A DNA stretch of 64,000 nucleotides from Thiohalocapsa sp. (GCA_028277725.1 JANQFX010000027.1:39410-103409); one strand, 5' to 3'. Shown: positions 51,703 through 61,433, numbered from the stretch's first letter. The notes: generated from the sequence alone by a model not told the origin. Numbers and translations: made by a program.

Positions 51703-53412
51703 GTGAGCAGCCAAGCGACTCCACCAGCCAATTCGGCAGCCGCCGAACCGAAGAACCCCTCCGAGATCGCCCCCGAGGGCGAGCTCGGCGACCATGGCAT
51801 CGACGCCCTGGCGGCCTTCCTCAAGGCGCCGCCGGACGGAACCCCCGACGAGGTGGTCGAGCTGCTCAATCTGATGGCCGGGCGCCCGGACGCGCCCTTG
51901 CCGCCGAGACTCTACTTCGAGGCCGTGGCGCAGGCGCCGGTGGCCATCTCCATCACCGACCCCTGCGCGCGCATCCTCTACGTCAATCAGGCCTTCGAGA
52001 GGCTGACGGGCTACGGACGAGCCGACTTGGTCGGGCAGAACCAGGCCATCCTGTCCAGCAACGCCACGCCGGACTCCCTGTATCGGCAGCTCTGGCGGAC
52101 CATCAATGCCAAGCGCCACTGGACGGGCACCCTGGTCAACCGCAACCGGGCCGGCCGGGACTACCTGGCCTCGCTGACCATCGCTCCGGTGCTGGATCAG
52201 GCGGGCGACATCGCCTACTTCCTCGGCATGCACCGCGACGTCACTCGCGACCACGAGCTCAAGACCGAGCTGCGCCAGCAGAAGACCCGCATCGAGATGG
52301 TGCTGGACGCCGCCCCCGTCGTCGTCCTGCTGGTGGATGCCGCGGGCGAGGTCTGCCTGGACAACCAGGAATACAAGAAGCTGATGAGCGACCTTGGCGG
52401 GGTCGAACCCTGGACACTGCTGCGCGACGCCCTGCGCGTGCAGACCGGCCTGGACCCGCTGGCCATGCTCGAGGCGCGGCGCTCCTTCAAGAACGTCGAA
52501 ATCTGCATCGAGCGCCCCGGCGGCGCCGGGCCGCGCTGGTACGCCTGCTCCGGCACGCCCGCGAGCGAGGCCGACGCCAGCGCGAGCCGCTACTTCGTGC
52601 AGCGCGACGACGTCGAGCCGCGCCTGCTGCTGCTGGCCAACGACATCACCGTGCGCAAGCGCGAGGTGGAACGGGCGCACCTGGAGCACCTGCGTGCGCG
52701 GCTGGCCGAGCAGCAGATGGTGCATGCCATGCGCGAGGCCCTGCAGGCAGCCATCTTCCAGATGCAGGGGCCGCTCAATGTCATCGACGCGGCCAGCAAC
52801 ATGCTCCGCAGCGGCGGCGGTGACCCGAGCAGCCTCCGCGCCATGCTGACGCAGATCCACGCCTCCGGCACCCAGGCGCTGGACACCCTCAAGGCTGCCC
52901 TGCCCGATCAGCCGCGCGAGTCGGGCAGCGTGGTCAACGTCAACGAGCTGCTGCGCCAGGTACTGGAGATCGGCACCGACCGCATGCTCGCCGCCGGCAT
53001 CGTCGTCGACTGGCGCCCGGCGCGGGTACTGCCGCGCATCAGCGTGCAGAAGGACCAGCTGCGTGCCCTGTTCAAGCACCTGCTCGACAACGCCGTACAG
53101 GCCCTGGAGGAGTCCGACAGCACCAACCGCGAGCTGCGCGTCGAAACCCGCGACCTGGACGGCCTGCTGCAGGTGGAGATCCGCGACAATGGACGCGGCT
53201 TCGAGCCGGAGAAGCGCTTTGAGTTGTTCGAGCCCTTCTTCATCGGCTGGCGCAATCGTCGCGGCCGCGCCGGCATGGGGCTTGCCATGTGCCAGGAGAT
53301 CGTCAACGCCCACGGCGGCAGCATCGAAATCGACCCGCAGCCCGAGGGCGGCTGCCGCGTGCGGCTGTCGCTCAACGCCGCGACTCCACTGCCCCTCGAC
53401 GCCGACGGCTAA
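51703..53412 (+). CDS. nifL: Nitrogen fixation regulator NifL
   Basis: A 569-residue redox and nitrogen-status anti-activator of NifA. The first PAS domain (about 65-175; VAISITDPCARILYVNQAFE, ERLTGYG) should bind FAD. A second PAS follows (about 190-320). The helical H region has QQMVHAMREALQAAIFQMQG, and the GHKL ATP/ADP-binding domain has LLDNAVQAL, IRDNGRGF and GMGLAMCQEIVNAHGG. GTG 51703 was chosen for its GAGAGG ribosome binding site; a TTG at 51664 in the same frame is possible. nifA follows 34 bases later. Confidence 0.92.
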   Translation: MSSQATPPANSAAAEPKNPSEIAPEGELGDHGIDALAAFLKAPPDGTPDEVVELLNLMAGRPDAPLPPRLYFEAVAQAPVAISITDPCARILYVNQAFERLTGYGRADLVGQNQAILSSNATPDSLYRQLWRTINAKRHWTGTLVNRNRAGRDYLASLTIAPVLDQAGDIAYFLGMHRDVTRDHELKTELRQQKTRIEMVLDAAPVVVLLVDAAGEVCLDNQEYKKLMSDLGGVEPWTLLRDALRVQTGLDPLAMLEARRSFKNVEICIERPGGAGPRWYACSGTPASEADASASRYFVQRDDVEPRLLLLANDITVRKREVERAHLEHLRARLAEQQMVHAMREALQAAIFQMQGPLNVIDAASNMLRSGGGDPSSLRAMLTQIHASGTQALDTLKAALPDQPRESGSVVNVNELLRQVLEIGTDRMLAAGIVVDWRPARVLPRISVQKDQLRALFKHLLDNAVQALEESDSTNRELRVETRDLDGLLQVEIRDNGRGFEPEKRFELFEPFFIGWRNRRGRAGMGLAMCQEIVNAHGGSIEIDPQPEGGCRVRLSLNAATPLPLDADG

Positions 53413-53446
53413 CCCATCCTGTCCTCCCACACATCAAGTCCGAGCC

Positions 53447-55036
53447 TTGACCGCATACCCCGACTCCATCCGAACCACCGGCAATCCGGACCGCCAAGCG
53501 CTCATCGAGCGGCACCTCGCGGCCCTGTATGAGGTCAGCACGGTCCTGAGCCGTAGCCTGGATCTACAGCAGACGCTGTCGGAGGTGTTGTCGGTGCTGC
53601 ACCGCAGCGGCCGTCTCACCCACGGCATCGTCAGTCTGACGGACGCCGAGACCGGCGAGTTGCTCATCACCGCGTTGCAGAACGGCGACCCGGCACCCTT
53701 CGCCGCGGTGCGCTATCAGCCGGGTGAAGGCCTCATCGGGCGCATCCTGGAACAGAACCAGACCCTCATGGTGGAGCGGCTGGCCGACGACACGCGTTTC
53801 TCGGACAAGCTCGGCATCTACGACACCGAGCTGCCGTTGATCGGCGTGCCCATCCGCATCGGTGACGAGGGCGCCGTGGGCGTGTTCGCCGCGCAGCCGC
53901 CTGCCGATGCGGCGCTGCTCGAGGACCGCGCCCGCTTCCTGGAGATGGTCGCCAACCTCATCGGCCAGGCGGTGCGACTCTCGCGCGCCGTGGAGGACGA
54001 GCGCCGCAGCCTGCGCGAGGAGCGCGACAAGCTGCGCCGCGAAGTGCGCGGCGACCACGGCTTCGACAGCATCATCGGCCACACCCGCTCCATGCGCCTG
54101 GTGTTCGATCAGGTGCGCCAGGTGGCCAAATGGAACACGACGGTGCTGATCCGCGGCGACTCGGGCACCGGTAAGGAGCTCATCGCCAACGCCATCCACT
54201 ACAACTCGCCGCGGGCGCGCAACAGCTTCGTCAAGCTCAACTGCGCCGCGCTGCCGGACAATCTGCTGGAGTCGGAGCTGTTCGGCCATGAAAAGGGCGC
54301 CTTCACCGGCGCGCAGACCCAGCGCAAGGGGCGCTTCGAGCAGGCCGACGGTGGCACCCTGTTCCTGGACGAGATCGGCGAGATCAGCGGCGCCTTCCAG
54401 GCCAAGCTGCTGCGCGTGCTGCAGGAGGGCGAGTTCGAGCGCGTCGGCGGCACCCGCACCCTGAAGGTGGATGTTCGCATCATCGCTGCAACCAACCGCG
54501 ACCTGGAGGGCGAGGTCAAGGCCGGCGACTTCCGCGAGGACCTCTACTACCGGCTTAATGTCATGCCCATCCAGATGCCGTCGCTGGTGGACCGCATCGA
54601 GGACGTGCCCGACCTGGCGCGCTTTCTCGCCGGCAAGATCGCGAAGCTCCAGGGGCGGGAGCTGACGGTCACCGACAGCGCGGTGCGCGTGCTCATGCGC
54701 CACCGCTGGCCGGGCAATGTACGCGAACTCGAAAACTGCATCGAGCGCGCCGCCGTCATGAGCGAGGACGGCGTCATCGACCGCGACGTCATCCACCTGG
54801 CGGGACTCAACGTCTCGGTGGCGGATGACGAGCCCGCGGCCCCCACCACCCCCGGCGCCCCGCCGCCGACCAAGGTCGATCTCGACGACCCGGACCTCGA
54901 CGAACGCGAGCGCGTCATCGCCGCCCTCGAAGAAGCCGGCTGGGTACAGGCCAAGGCCGCGCGTCTGCTCAACATGACCCCGCGCCAGATCGCCTACCGC
55001 ATCCAGACCCTGAAGATCCAGGTGCGGCAGTTCTAG
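53447..55036 (+). CDS. nifA: Nif-specific sigma54 activator NifA
   Basis: A 529-residue activator. Order: GAF domain (about 20-185), AAA+ domain with Walker A GDSGTGKE, the sigma54-contacting loop [17 protein letters not shown] and [14 protein letters not shown], then a C-terminal Fis-type HTH ([20 protein letters not shown]). The linker between AAA+ and HTH is Pro/Asp-rich without the Cys pair of oxygen-sensing NifA types, consistent with control by NifL instead. No ATG lies near the start; TTG 53447 is the best candidate although no strong ribosome binding site is visible. Confidence 0.94.
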   Translation: MTAYPDSIRTTGNPDRQALIERHLAALYEVSTVLSRSLDLQQTLSEVLSVLHRSGRLTHGIVSLTDAETGELLITALQNGDPAPFAAVRYQPGEGLIGRILEQNQTLMVERLADDTRFSDKLGIYDTELPLIGVPIRIGDEGAVGVFAAQPPADAALLEDRARFLEMVANLIGQAVRLSRAVEDERRSLREERDKLRREVRGDHGFDSIIGHTRSMRLVFDQVRQVAKWNTTVLIRGDSGTGKELIANAIHYNSPRARNSFVKLNCAALPDNLLESELFGHEKGAFTGAQTQRKGRFEQADGGTLFLDEIGEISGAFQAKLLRVLQEGEFERVGGTRTLKVDVRIIAATNRDLEGEVKAGDFREDLYYRLNVMPIQMPSLVDRIEDVPDLARFLAGKIAKLQGRELTVTDSAVRVLMRHRWPGNVRELENCIERAAVMSEDGVIDRDVIHLAGLNVSVADDEPAAPTTPGAPPPTKVDLDDPDLDERERVIAALEEAGWVQAKAARLLNMTPRQIAYRIQTLKIQVRQF

Positions 55037-55039
55037 TGA

Positions 55040-55168
55040 GAAGCCGATTATTGGCCATCCATGGCCAACATCGGCACGGGAAGCGAGAAGTGTGATTCTC
55101 GCCTCCCTTCATTTTCAGTGACTTGCGTCACTGAAAATGGCGGGGCATCCTGCCCCGCACGACAAGCC
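55040..55168 (-). repeat. Multi-hairpin repeat element, copy C
   Basis: Read on the minus strand: hairpin 1 GCGGGGC-AGGAT-GCCCCGC; hairpin 2 CATTTTCAGTGAC-GCAA-GTCACTGAAAATG; hairpin 3 GGGAGGCGAGAA..TTCTCGCTTCCC; hairpin 4 GCCGAT..TTGGCC-ATGGAT-GGCCAA..ATCGGC. It follows nifA directly and could end its transcript, though no T tract is present. 55169-55305 has no gene. Confidence 0.85.
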
Positions 55169-55305
55169 CTGATAAATCAGCGCTGACCTAACGGCTCGTC
55201 AGGAGCGCCATCGCCTGCCAGACCCGATGCTCCGGGGTCCGCGGCCGGAGGGTCGACCTCCAGGTCGACCCCACATCGCGCCAAATCCCATGGCGCCCGA
55301 CCCGT

Positions 55306-56979
55306 TCACGGCCGCAGGGTCTCCACCTCGAATCCCACCAGCGTCCGCCGCTCGCGACTGAACTCGATGCCGATCAGCTGTATCGGCAGGCCCTCGGCGC
55401 GGTACTTCTCGGCGTAGCCGCGGTCCTTGATCTGCTGTAGCGCCGCGCCCTCCGGCGCCAGCTCCACCACCTTGAACTCGAACAGCCAGATCTGCTCATT
55501 GAAGCGCAGGCGCAGGTCCAGCCGCCCGTGGCTGCTGGCGTCCTCGCAGGTCAGGTCCAGCCCGAGCGCGGCCAAGTGGCTGTAGAAGACGCTGGCGTAG
55601 AAACCCTCAGCGAGGCAGGACGCCTCGCCATTTTCAGCGGCGCGAGCCGCTGAAAATGAAGAAAAGCGGAAATCGCATTTTCGCTTTCCGTGCTGATCCT
55701 CGGCCAGGATGGCCGATGGATCAGCTTCTAAATCGGCTGCGATCTCGTTGCCGTCGTGCCACTGGTGCGGGATGGCGGCGAAGAGGCTGGTGAGGTGCTG
55801 GCACAGGCCGTCGAGGTCCGCCGCGAGCAGGACGTCGTAGAGTCGACTGATGGCCTGCTCGCCGCGTGAGGCATCGCCCATCAGCCCCTTGAGCAGGGCG
55901 TCGTTGAGCGCGGCCTCCACCTCCAGGTTCGGGTAGCCCAGGCTGTACTCCCAGCGCACGCCGGTCTGGCGCGAACCGGTGAAGGTGAGGTACCCGGTCT
56001 GCCACAGCAGGGCCTCGGGGGCGAGGTGATCGACATCGAAGGCGGACAGCAGGGACTCCGAGGCCCGCAGTCCCGATAGCCTCGGCGTGTAGAAGCCGCG
56101 CTCGGCGAGTACGTCGACCAGAAAGGTCGGCGTGCCGGTCTCGAACCACCAGGAATGAAACAGCCGGTTCTTGAACAGCAGCAAGAGGTCGAAGGGGTTG
56201 TAGACGGCCTCGCCGAGCCAGTTGTAGCCGTTGTACCAGCCGCGGATCTGGTCGCGATCCAGACCTTCCAGTTCCGGTGCGAAGACCTGGTCCAGATCCG
56301 CCTCGGTATAGCCACACACCGCGGAAAAGTTGGCATCCACGGTGATGTCGATCAGGTTGTTGAGCCCCGAGAACAGGCTGACCTTGCTGAACTTGGACAC
56401 ACCCGTCAGGAATGCGAAGCGGATGTGGGCGTCTTGTCCCTTGATGACGGAGTAGAGGTTGCGCAACCCATCGCGCATTTCGCGGGCCGTCGCGGGGTCG
56501 GTGAGGTTGTCCAGGATCGGTTTGTCGTACTCGTCCACCAGCACGACGACGCGCTCGCCGAAGTGCGCATGGGCCGCGCCGATCAGGCCATGAAAGCGCC
56601 CCGATAAGCTGCTGTGCTCGCCGCGAACGCCGAGTCTCGCCTCGTTGTCGGACAGCAACTCGGTGATCTTCTCATCCAGCTCCGCGCGGTTGCGCAGCAC
56701 CCCCTCCGCGAAGCTCAACCGGATCACCGGATAGCGCCGCGACCAGTCCCAGTGCTGCTCCGCCTCCAGCCCCTGGAACAGCGCCTGACTGCCCTCGAAC
56801 AGCTCCGCCAACGTGTCCAGGAACAGCGACTTGCCGAAGCGCCGGGGGCGGGAGAGGAAATACTGCATGCCCTCCGCGATCAGCCGCAGCGCGAAGCCGG
56901 TCTTGTCGACGTAGTAGTAATCCCCTTCGCGGATCTTGCGGAAGGTCTGGATACCGATGGGCAGGGCGCGTTTGGGCAT
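55306..56979 (-). CDS. AAA-ATPase-like / PD-(D/E)XK nuclease family protein with in-frame repeat insertion
   Basis: A 557-residue member of the AAA-ATPase_like plus PD-(D/E)XK family, common in multiple copies in such genomes. The N-terminus has YYVDKTGFALRLI and LSRPRRFGKSLFLDTL (P-loop variant), then VLVDEYDKPILD. The C-terminus has the nuclease core: GRLDLRLRFNEQIWLFEFKV (E-x-K). Between the conserved IPHQWHDGNEIA and EGFYASVFYSHLAALGLDL about 42 extra residues are encoded by repeat copy D (55608-55735), without breaking the frame. Function is unknown. Its start codon faces nifB 315 bases away. Confidence 0.82.
   Translation of the reverse strand: MPKRALPIGIQTFRKIREGDYYYVDKTGFALRLIAEGMQYFLSRPRRFGKSLFLDTLAELFEGSQALFQGLEAEQHWDWSRRYPVIRLSFAEGVLRNRAELDEKITELLSDNEARLGVRGEHSSLSGRFHGLIGAAHAHFGERVVVLVDEYDKPILDNLTDPATAREMRDGLRNLYSVIKGQDAHIRFAFLTGVSKFSKVSLFSGLNNLIDITVDANFSAVCGYTEADLDQVFAPELEGLDRDQIRGWYNGYNWLGEAVYNPFDLLLLFKNRLFHSWWFETGTPTFLVDVLAERGFYTPRLSGLRASESLLSAFDVDHLAPEALLWQTGYLTFTGSRQTGVRWEYSLGYPNLEVEAALNDALLKGLMGDASRGEQAISRLYDVLLAADLDGLCQHLTSLFAAIPHQWHDGNEIAADLEADPSAILAEDQHGKRKCDFRFSSFSAARAAENGEASCLAEGFYASVFYSHLAALGLDLTCEDASSHGRLDLRLRFNEQIWLFEFKVVELAPEGAALQQIKDRGYAEKYRAEGLPIQLIGIEFSRERRTLVGFEVETLRP
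55608..55735 (+). repeat. Multi-hairpin repeat element, copy D, inside a coding sequence
   Basis: Hairpin 1 GCGAGGC-AGGAC-GCCTCGC (55610-55628); hairpin 2 CATTTTCAGCGGC..GCCGCTGAAAATG; hairpin 3 GAAAAGCGGAAA..TTTTCGCTTTC; hairpin 4 GCTGATCC..CGGCC-AGGAT-GGCCG..GGATCAGC. It is antisense to its host gene and contributes residues such as AILAEDQHGKRKCDFRFSSF to the protein. Confidence 0.88.
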
Positions 56980-57123
56980 GGCTCATGTCGCTCTCGGGGC
57001 GCGAAATCGATCCAATCGGTCGAGGACGGGGACGCTGACCTGGGCCGTCATCATGCTACGAGACCGGCAAAGATTCACTGCCGACGGCCTTGTGCCCGAT
57101 GCGACAGGCGCCCGTGGTTGCGC

Positions 57124-57139
57124 TGTTACAAAGTCGACA
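57124..57139. promoter_or_regulatory. NifA upstream activator site of nifB
   Basis: TGT-TACAAAGTCG-ACA, an exact TGT-N10-ACA. It is centred about 108 bases upstream of the predicted start point, the usual distance for NifA. Confidence 0.8.
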
Positions 57140-57213
57140 GCAGGCCTCTGCGATCGGCGCCCCACCCCGCCTGACCCGCGATCTATCAATCACTTAACGC
57201 GGACCTCCACGTT

Positions 57214-57229
57214 GGGCACGCCCTTTGCT
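57214..57229 (+). promoter_or_regulatory. Sigma54 promoter of nifB
   Basis: GGGCACG-CCCT-TTGCT, matching TGGCACG-N4-TTGCW with one change in the -24 element and correct GG/GC spacing. Expected start near 57240, giving a leader of about 55 bases. The 315-base gap 56980-57294 contains this promoter and its activator site and no gene. Confidence 0.8.
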
Positions 57230-57294
57230 TAGTTGCCTTCAGAGATCTGTTAGCAACGGGGCCGCACCGGCCCGGCACGTCTGGAGGCCAGCCG

Positions 57295-58839
57295 ATGACG
57301 CTGAAGGTACTGGAGCAGGAGTCCGCGATGCCCGCGGGCGGCGGTTGTTCATCGAGCGGTTGCGGTGGCAGCAGTGATGCGCTTGCACACCTGCCCGAGC
57401 ACATCCGGGAGAAGGTGCACAACCACCCCTGCTACTCCGAGGAGGCCCATCATCACTACGCGCGTATGCATGTGGCGGTGGCGCCGGCATGCAACATCCA
57501 GTGCCACTACTGCAACCGCAAGTACGACTGCGCCAACGAGTCCCGCCCTGGTGTGGTCTCCGAGCTGCTGACGCCGGAGCAGGCGGTGAAAAAGGTGCTG
57601 GCGGTGGCGGCCAATATCCCGCAGATGACCGTGCTCGGCATCGCCGGGCCGGGCGATCCACTGGCCAATCCCGAGCGGACGCTGGCCACGTTCGCGGCGC
57701 TGACCGAGCAGGCGCCAGACATCAAGCTCTGTGTGTCCACCAACGGCTTGGTGCTGCCGAGCGTCGTCGATGAGCTGTGCCGGCACAACATCGACCACGT
57801 CACCATCACCATCAACTGCATCGACCCGGCGGTGGGTGCGAAGATCTACCCCTGGATCTTCTGGAACAACCGCCGGCTGACGGGCGTCAAGGCCGCCGAG
57901 ATCCTGATCGAGCAGCAGCTCAAGGGCCTCGAGATGCTGGTGGAGCGCGGCGTGCTGGTGAAGGTCAACTCGGTGATGATTCCCGGCGTCAACGACCAGC
58001 ACCTGGAGCAGGTGTCGAAGCTGGTCAAGGCCAAGGGGGCCTTCCTGCACAACGTGATGCCGCTGATCGCCGAGGCCGAGCACGGCACCTTCTACGGCGT
58101 CATGGGCCAACGCGGTCCCACGCACGACGAGCTCTCCGCCCTGCAGGACAAGTGCGCCGGCGACATGGCGATGATGCGCCACTGCCGCCAGTGTCGCGCC
58201 GACGCCGTCGGCATGCTCGGCGAGGACCGCGGCGCCGAGTTCACCCTCGACAAGATCGAGCACATGGACATCGACTACGCCGCGGCCATGCAGCGGCGCA
58301 AGGCGGTGCACGAGGCCATCGAGGCCAAACGCGCCGAACAGCGCGCGGAGCCGCACCGGGCGCAGGCCACGCCGACGCCCACGGGCGAGGTCTTCATCTC
58401 CCTCGACGCCATCCGCCGCAGCCGCAAACCCACGCTGCGGACCAGGACCCGGCCCGTGCTCATGGCGGTCGCCACCCAGGGGCAGGGCGTGATCAACCAG
58501 CACTTCGGACACGCGCGCGAGTTCCTCGTCTACGAGGCCACCCCGGAGGACGTGCGCTTCATCGGCCATCGCCGGGTGGATCAGTACTGCACCGGCGGCG
58601 ACACCTGCGGCGATGCCGAGACCGCGCTGGCCCGGACCATCCGCACCCTGGACGGCTGCGAGGTGGTGCTCTGCTCCAAGATCGGCATCGAGCCCTGGGA
58701 GCAGCTGGAGGCCGCCGGCATCGCGCCGAACGGCGAGCACGCCATGGAGCCCATCGAGGGGGCAGTCGCGGCCGTCTATCGGGAACTCGCGGACGGCGGC
58801 CGGCTCGCCCAACCGGCGGCCGAGGCCGCGAGCGCCTGA
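57295..58839 (+). CDS. nifB: Nitrogenase cofactor biosynthesis protein NifB
   Basis: A 514-residue radical SAM enzyme that makes NifB-co, the 8Fe-9S-C core of FeMo-co. The SAM cluster motif is CNIQCHYC near residue 64, preceded by HPCYSEEAHHHYARMHV. Cluster-ligand cysteines appear further on in MRHCRQCRADAVGMLGED. The C-terminal 120 residues are a NifX/NafY-like domain (QGQGVINQHFGHAREFLVYE). It heads the plus-strand nif operon with a NifA site and sigma54 promoter. Confidence 0.97.
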   Translation: MTLKVLEQESAMPAGGGCSSSGCGGSSDALAHLPEHIREKVHNHPCYSEEAHHHYARMHVAVAPACNIQCHYCNRKYDCANESRPGVVSELLTPEQAVKKVLAVAANIPQMTVLGIAGPGDPLANPERTLATFAALTEQAPDIKLCVSTNGLVLPSVVDELCRHNIDHVTITINCIDPAVGAKIYPWIFWNNRRLTGVKAAEILIEQQLKGLEMLVERGVLVKVNSVMIPGVNDQHLEQVSKLVKAKGAFLHNVMPLIAEAEHGTFYGVMGQRGPTHDELSALQDKCAGDMAMMRHCRQCRADAVGMLGEDRGAEFTLDKIEHMDIDYAAAMQRRKAVHEAIEAKRAEQRAEPHRAQATPTPTGEVFISLDAIRRSRKPTLRTRTRPVLMAVATQGQGVINQHFGHAREFLVYEATPEDVRFIGHRRVDQYCTGGDTCGDAETALARTIRTLDGCEVVLCSKIGIEPWEQLEAAGIAPNGEHAMEPIEGAVAAVYRELADGGRLAQPAAEAASA

Positions 58840-58896
58840 GCGCATCGAATCGGCACCGTACCCGAGACACCGCACATCGCCCCAGGAGCCCCATCC

Positions 58897-59175
58897 ATGG
58901 CATTCAAGATCATCGACGGCTGCGTCAACTGCTGGGCCTGCGAGCCCGTCTGCCCGAGCGACGCCATCGCCGCCGCCGAGCCGCACTTCCGTATCGAGGC
59001 CAAGCGCTGCACCGAGTGCGAGGGCGACTATGCCGAGCCCCAGTGCGCCAGCATCTGCCCCATCGAGGGCGTCATTCTCGACGGCTTCGGCGAACCGGTG
59101 AACCCGCCCGGTTCGCTGACCGGCATCCCGCCGGCGCGCATGGCTGCGGCCATGGCCGAGATCCAGGCGCGTTGA
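58897..59175 (+). CDS. Allochromatium-type 2[4Fe-4S] ferredoxin
   Basis: A 92-residue ferredoxin. Cluster motifs are CVNCWACEPVCP and CTECEGDYAEPQCASICP, the latter with the eight-residue insertion between the second and third Cys that marks the Allochromatium-type group. A C-terminal extension follows. Located right after nifB, as FdxN-type ferredoxins usually are, so it likely supplies electrons to NifB or nitrogenase. Confidence 0.92.
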   Translation: MAFKIIDGCVNCWACEPVCPSDAIAAAEPHFRIEAKRCTECEGDYAEPQCASICPIEGVILDGFGEPVNPPGSLTGIPPARMAAAMAEIQAR

Positions 59176-59215
59176 CCCGGCCGTGGCTGTACCCGAGCAG
59201 GCTGGTGAACCGACC

Positions 59216-59659
59216 ATGAGCCACGTCGTCTTCTTCGAGAAGCCCGGCTGCCTGACCAACGCCAAGCAGAAAGCGGCGCTGCGCGCCCTCGGCCACGAGC
59301 TCCAGGTGCGGGATCTGCTGGCGGAGCCCTGGACGGCAGAACGCCTGCGCGGCTTCTTCGGAGACCTGCCCATGGCGGACTGGGTGAACCCCACGGCGCC
59401 GCGGCTGCGCGCCGGCGAGATCGATATCGCCGTGCTCGACGAGGACCACCTGTTGGCGGCGATGCTCGACGACCCGTTGCTGATCCGTCGCCCGCTGATC
59501 GAGACCGGCGCCGGGCGCCAATGTGGCTTCGACGACGGCCCGCTGCTGCGCGCGCTCGGCGTGCTGCCGGACGCCGAGGTGGACATACAGGCCTGCTCTC
59601 GCGCCCGCTCCCACGTCGACACCGACCCGCGCTGCGAGCCCGCCGAGGGGGTGCGCTGA
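59216..59659 (+). CDS. ArsC-fold nitrogenase-associated protein (NifO-like)
   Basis: A 147-residue thioredoxin/ArsC-fold protein (MSHVVFFEKPGCLTNAKQKA, LLAEPWTAERLRGFFGDLP, DPLLIRRPLIE). The single Cys in PGCLTNA is at the ArsC position. Members in nif clusters are called NifO or nitrogenase-associated protein. ATG 59216 was chosen as the family start; it overlaps the next gene by one base (ATGA type). Confidence 0.8.
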   Translation: MSHVVFFEKPGCLTNAKQKAALRALGHELQVRDLLAEPWTAERLRGFFGDLPMADWVNPTAPRLRAGEIDIAVLDEDHLLAAMLDDPLLIRRPLIETGAGRQCGFDDGPLLRALGVLPDAEVDIQACSRARSHVDTDPRCEPAEGVR

Positions 59660-60999
59660 TGGACGCGCCGGTGATGCAATCCCCGGAGGCCGGCGACGCC
59701 CTGCCCTGCATCGACGTCTCCGCCCACCGCGAGGCCGTGCAAATCGCACCGCGCGTGCACTGGATCGGCGCGATGGACCCGGCACTGCGCAGCTTCGACA
59801 TCATCCTGCGCAGCGCCAACGGTACGACCTACAACGCCTTCGCGGTGCGCGGCCGCGACGGCGTCGCCATCATCGACACCGTCAAACTGGAGTTCCAGGA
59901 CGAGTTCTTCGCGCGGCTGGAATCCATTGCCCGCTACGACGAGATCCGATTCGTGGTGCTGAACCACCTGGAACCGGACCACACCGGCGCCCTGCCGGAG
60001 CTGCTGCGCCGCGCGCCCCAGGCCCAGCTCTACATCTCCACCCGCGCCACCTCGATGCTCAAGGCGCTGCTGAAGCCCGGCAACGCCGACGGCGACTACG
60101 CCTACACCACCGTCGGCACGGGCGACTGCATCGACCTCGGCGACCGCACCCTGCGCTTCCTGCACACCCCCTACCTGCACTGGCCCGATACCCAGTGCAC
60201 CTATCTGGAGGAGGAGCAGGTGCTCTTCTCCGGGGACGTGTTCGGCTGCCACTACTGCGACACGCGCCTGTTCAACGACCGGGTGGGCGATTTCCGCTTC
60301 TCGTTCGACTACTACTACGCGCACATCATGCGGCCCTTCAAGCAGCATGTGCTCGACGCGCTGAAGCTGATCGAGCCGCTGCCGCTGGCCACCATCGCAC
60401 CGACGCATGGGCCGATCCTGCGCGAGCGCCCGCGCCGCTACGTGGCCCGCTACCGGGAGCTGTCGAGCCCGACCCTCTCGCTGGAGCTCGGCACCGACGA
60501 GCACAGCCTGGTGGTCTTCTACATGAGTTCCTACGGCAACACGGCGCGCATGGCCGAGGCGGTGCGCGCCGGCGCGGAGGACAGCGGCGGCGTGCGCGTC
60601 TCGCTCTACGACCTCGAGGGCGGCGAGACCGAGCCCTTCGTGGACCTGATCGAGGAGGCCGACGGCCTGGCCTTCGGCTCGCCGACCATCAATGGCGACG
60701 CGGTCAAGCCGGTCTGGGACCTGCTCTCGTCGCTGGCCGTGGTGGACCTGCGCGGCAAGATCGGCGCCGCCTTCGGCTCCTATGGCTGGAGCGGCGAGGC
60801 CGTGCCCCTGATCGAGCAGCGCCTGCGCGGGCTGAAAATGCGCCTGCCCATCGATGGGCTGCGCGTGAAGCTGATTCCGACCGACGAAGAGCTGGAGTGC
60901 TGCCGCGACTTCGGCGCGTGCATCGCCGCGGAACTGCGCGGTGACGCGAAGGCCGGCGCGGCCAGTAAGGGTGGGGTCGTCGAGTTCGAGGACCTTTGA
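59659..60999 (+). CDS. fprA: A-type flavodiiron protein (FprA-like)
   Basis: A 446-residue flavodiiron protein. The metallo-beta-lactamase half has diiron ligands in NHLEPDHTG, SGDVFG and PTHGPI. The flavodoxin half starts at VVFYMSSYGNTARMAEAV. It reduces O2 or NO at a diiron site with electrons from a ferredoxin or rubredoxin. Placement between nif ferredoxin genes suggests it protects nitrogenase from oxygen or accepts nif electrons. Its start overlaps the preceding stop (TGATG). Confidence 0.9.
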   Translation: MDAPVMQSPEAGDALPCIDVSAHREAVQIAPRVHWIGAMDPALRSFDIILRSANGTTYNAFAVRGRDGVAIIDTVKLEFQDEFFARLESIARYDEIRFVVLNHLEPDHTGALPELLRRAPQAQLYISTRATSMLKALLKPGNADGDYAYTTVGTGDCIDLGDRTLRFLHTPYLHWPDTQCTYLEEEQVLFSGDVFGCHYCDTRLFNDRVGDFRFSFDYYYAHIMRPFKQHVLDALKLIEPLPLATIAPTHGPILRERPRRYVARYRELSSPTLSLELGTDEHSLVVFYMSSYGNTARMAEAVRAGAEDSGGVRVSLYDLEGGETEPFVDLIEEADGLAFGSPTINGDAVKPVWDLLSSLAVVDLRGKIGAAFGSYGWSGEAVPLIEQRLRGLKMRLPIDGLRVKLIPTDEELECCRDFGACIAAELRGDAKAGAASKGGVVEFEDL

Positions 61000-61134
61000 G
61001 CCGCCGCGAGGGGCCGCCCCAAGGACCACCAGCCGACGCCGAACCCGCTGACGCCAACTCAATCGACGCAATCAGCCGAGCTGGATGCCTCCACAACCAC
61101 CGATCAACACACGACAAGCCGGGAGAACCGACCC

Positions 61135-61419
61135 ATGCCAAAGGCAAAAATCACCTTCGAGGATATCGAGCAGACCGTCAACGTGCCCGCCGGCACGCGC
61201 GTCATCGAGGTGTCCGAGAAGATTGGCTCCAGCATCATCTACGGCTGCCGCGAGGGCGACTGCGGCACCTGCATGATGCAGGTCACGGAGGGCTGGAAGA
61301 ACCTCACCGAACCCTCCGTGCTGGAGGAGAAGGTGCTGCGCGAGAACATGGCCAGCCGCCACAACCGCCTCGCCTGCCAGGCGCAGATCCTCGGCGACTG
61401 TGCCGTCAAGCCAGCCTAA
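61135..61419 (+). CDS. [2Fe-2S] ferredoxin
   Basis: A 94-residue plant-type ferredoxin with cluster ligands in YGCREGDCGTC and LACQ. The middle part NLTEPSVLEEKVLRENM is typical of nif-associated [2Fe-2S] proteins (FdxD/FeSII-like). It may shield or serve nitrogenase. It is 135 bases after fprA and starts at MPKAKITFED. Confidence 0.88.
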   Translation: MPKAKITFEDIEQTVNVPAGTRVIEVSEKIGSSIIYGCREGDCGTCMMQVTEGWKNLTEPSVLEEKVLRENMASRHNRLACQAQILGDCAVKPA

Positions 61420-61433
61420 ACAAAGTTTGAAGG

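Noticed and set aside
55040..55168. Simple rho-independent terminator after nifA
   Set aside because: Hairpins are present but no T tract follows, and the whole structure recurs as a mobile-looking repeat elsewhere.
57349..61071. 1240-codon minus-strand frame over the nifB-fprA genes
   Set aside because: Antisense to five clearly real nif genes; composition is His/Gln/Ala/Val as expected from the complement of GC-rich coding DNA.
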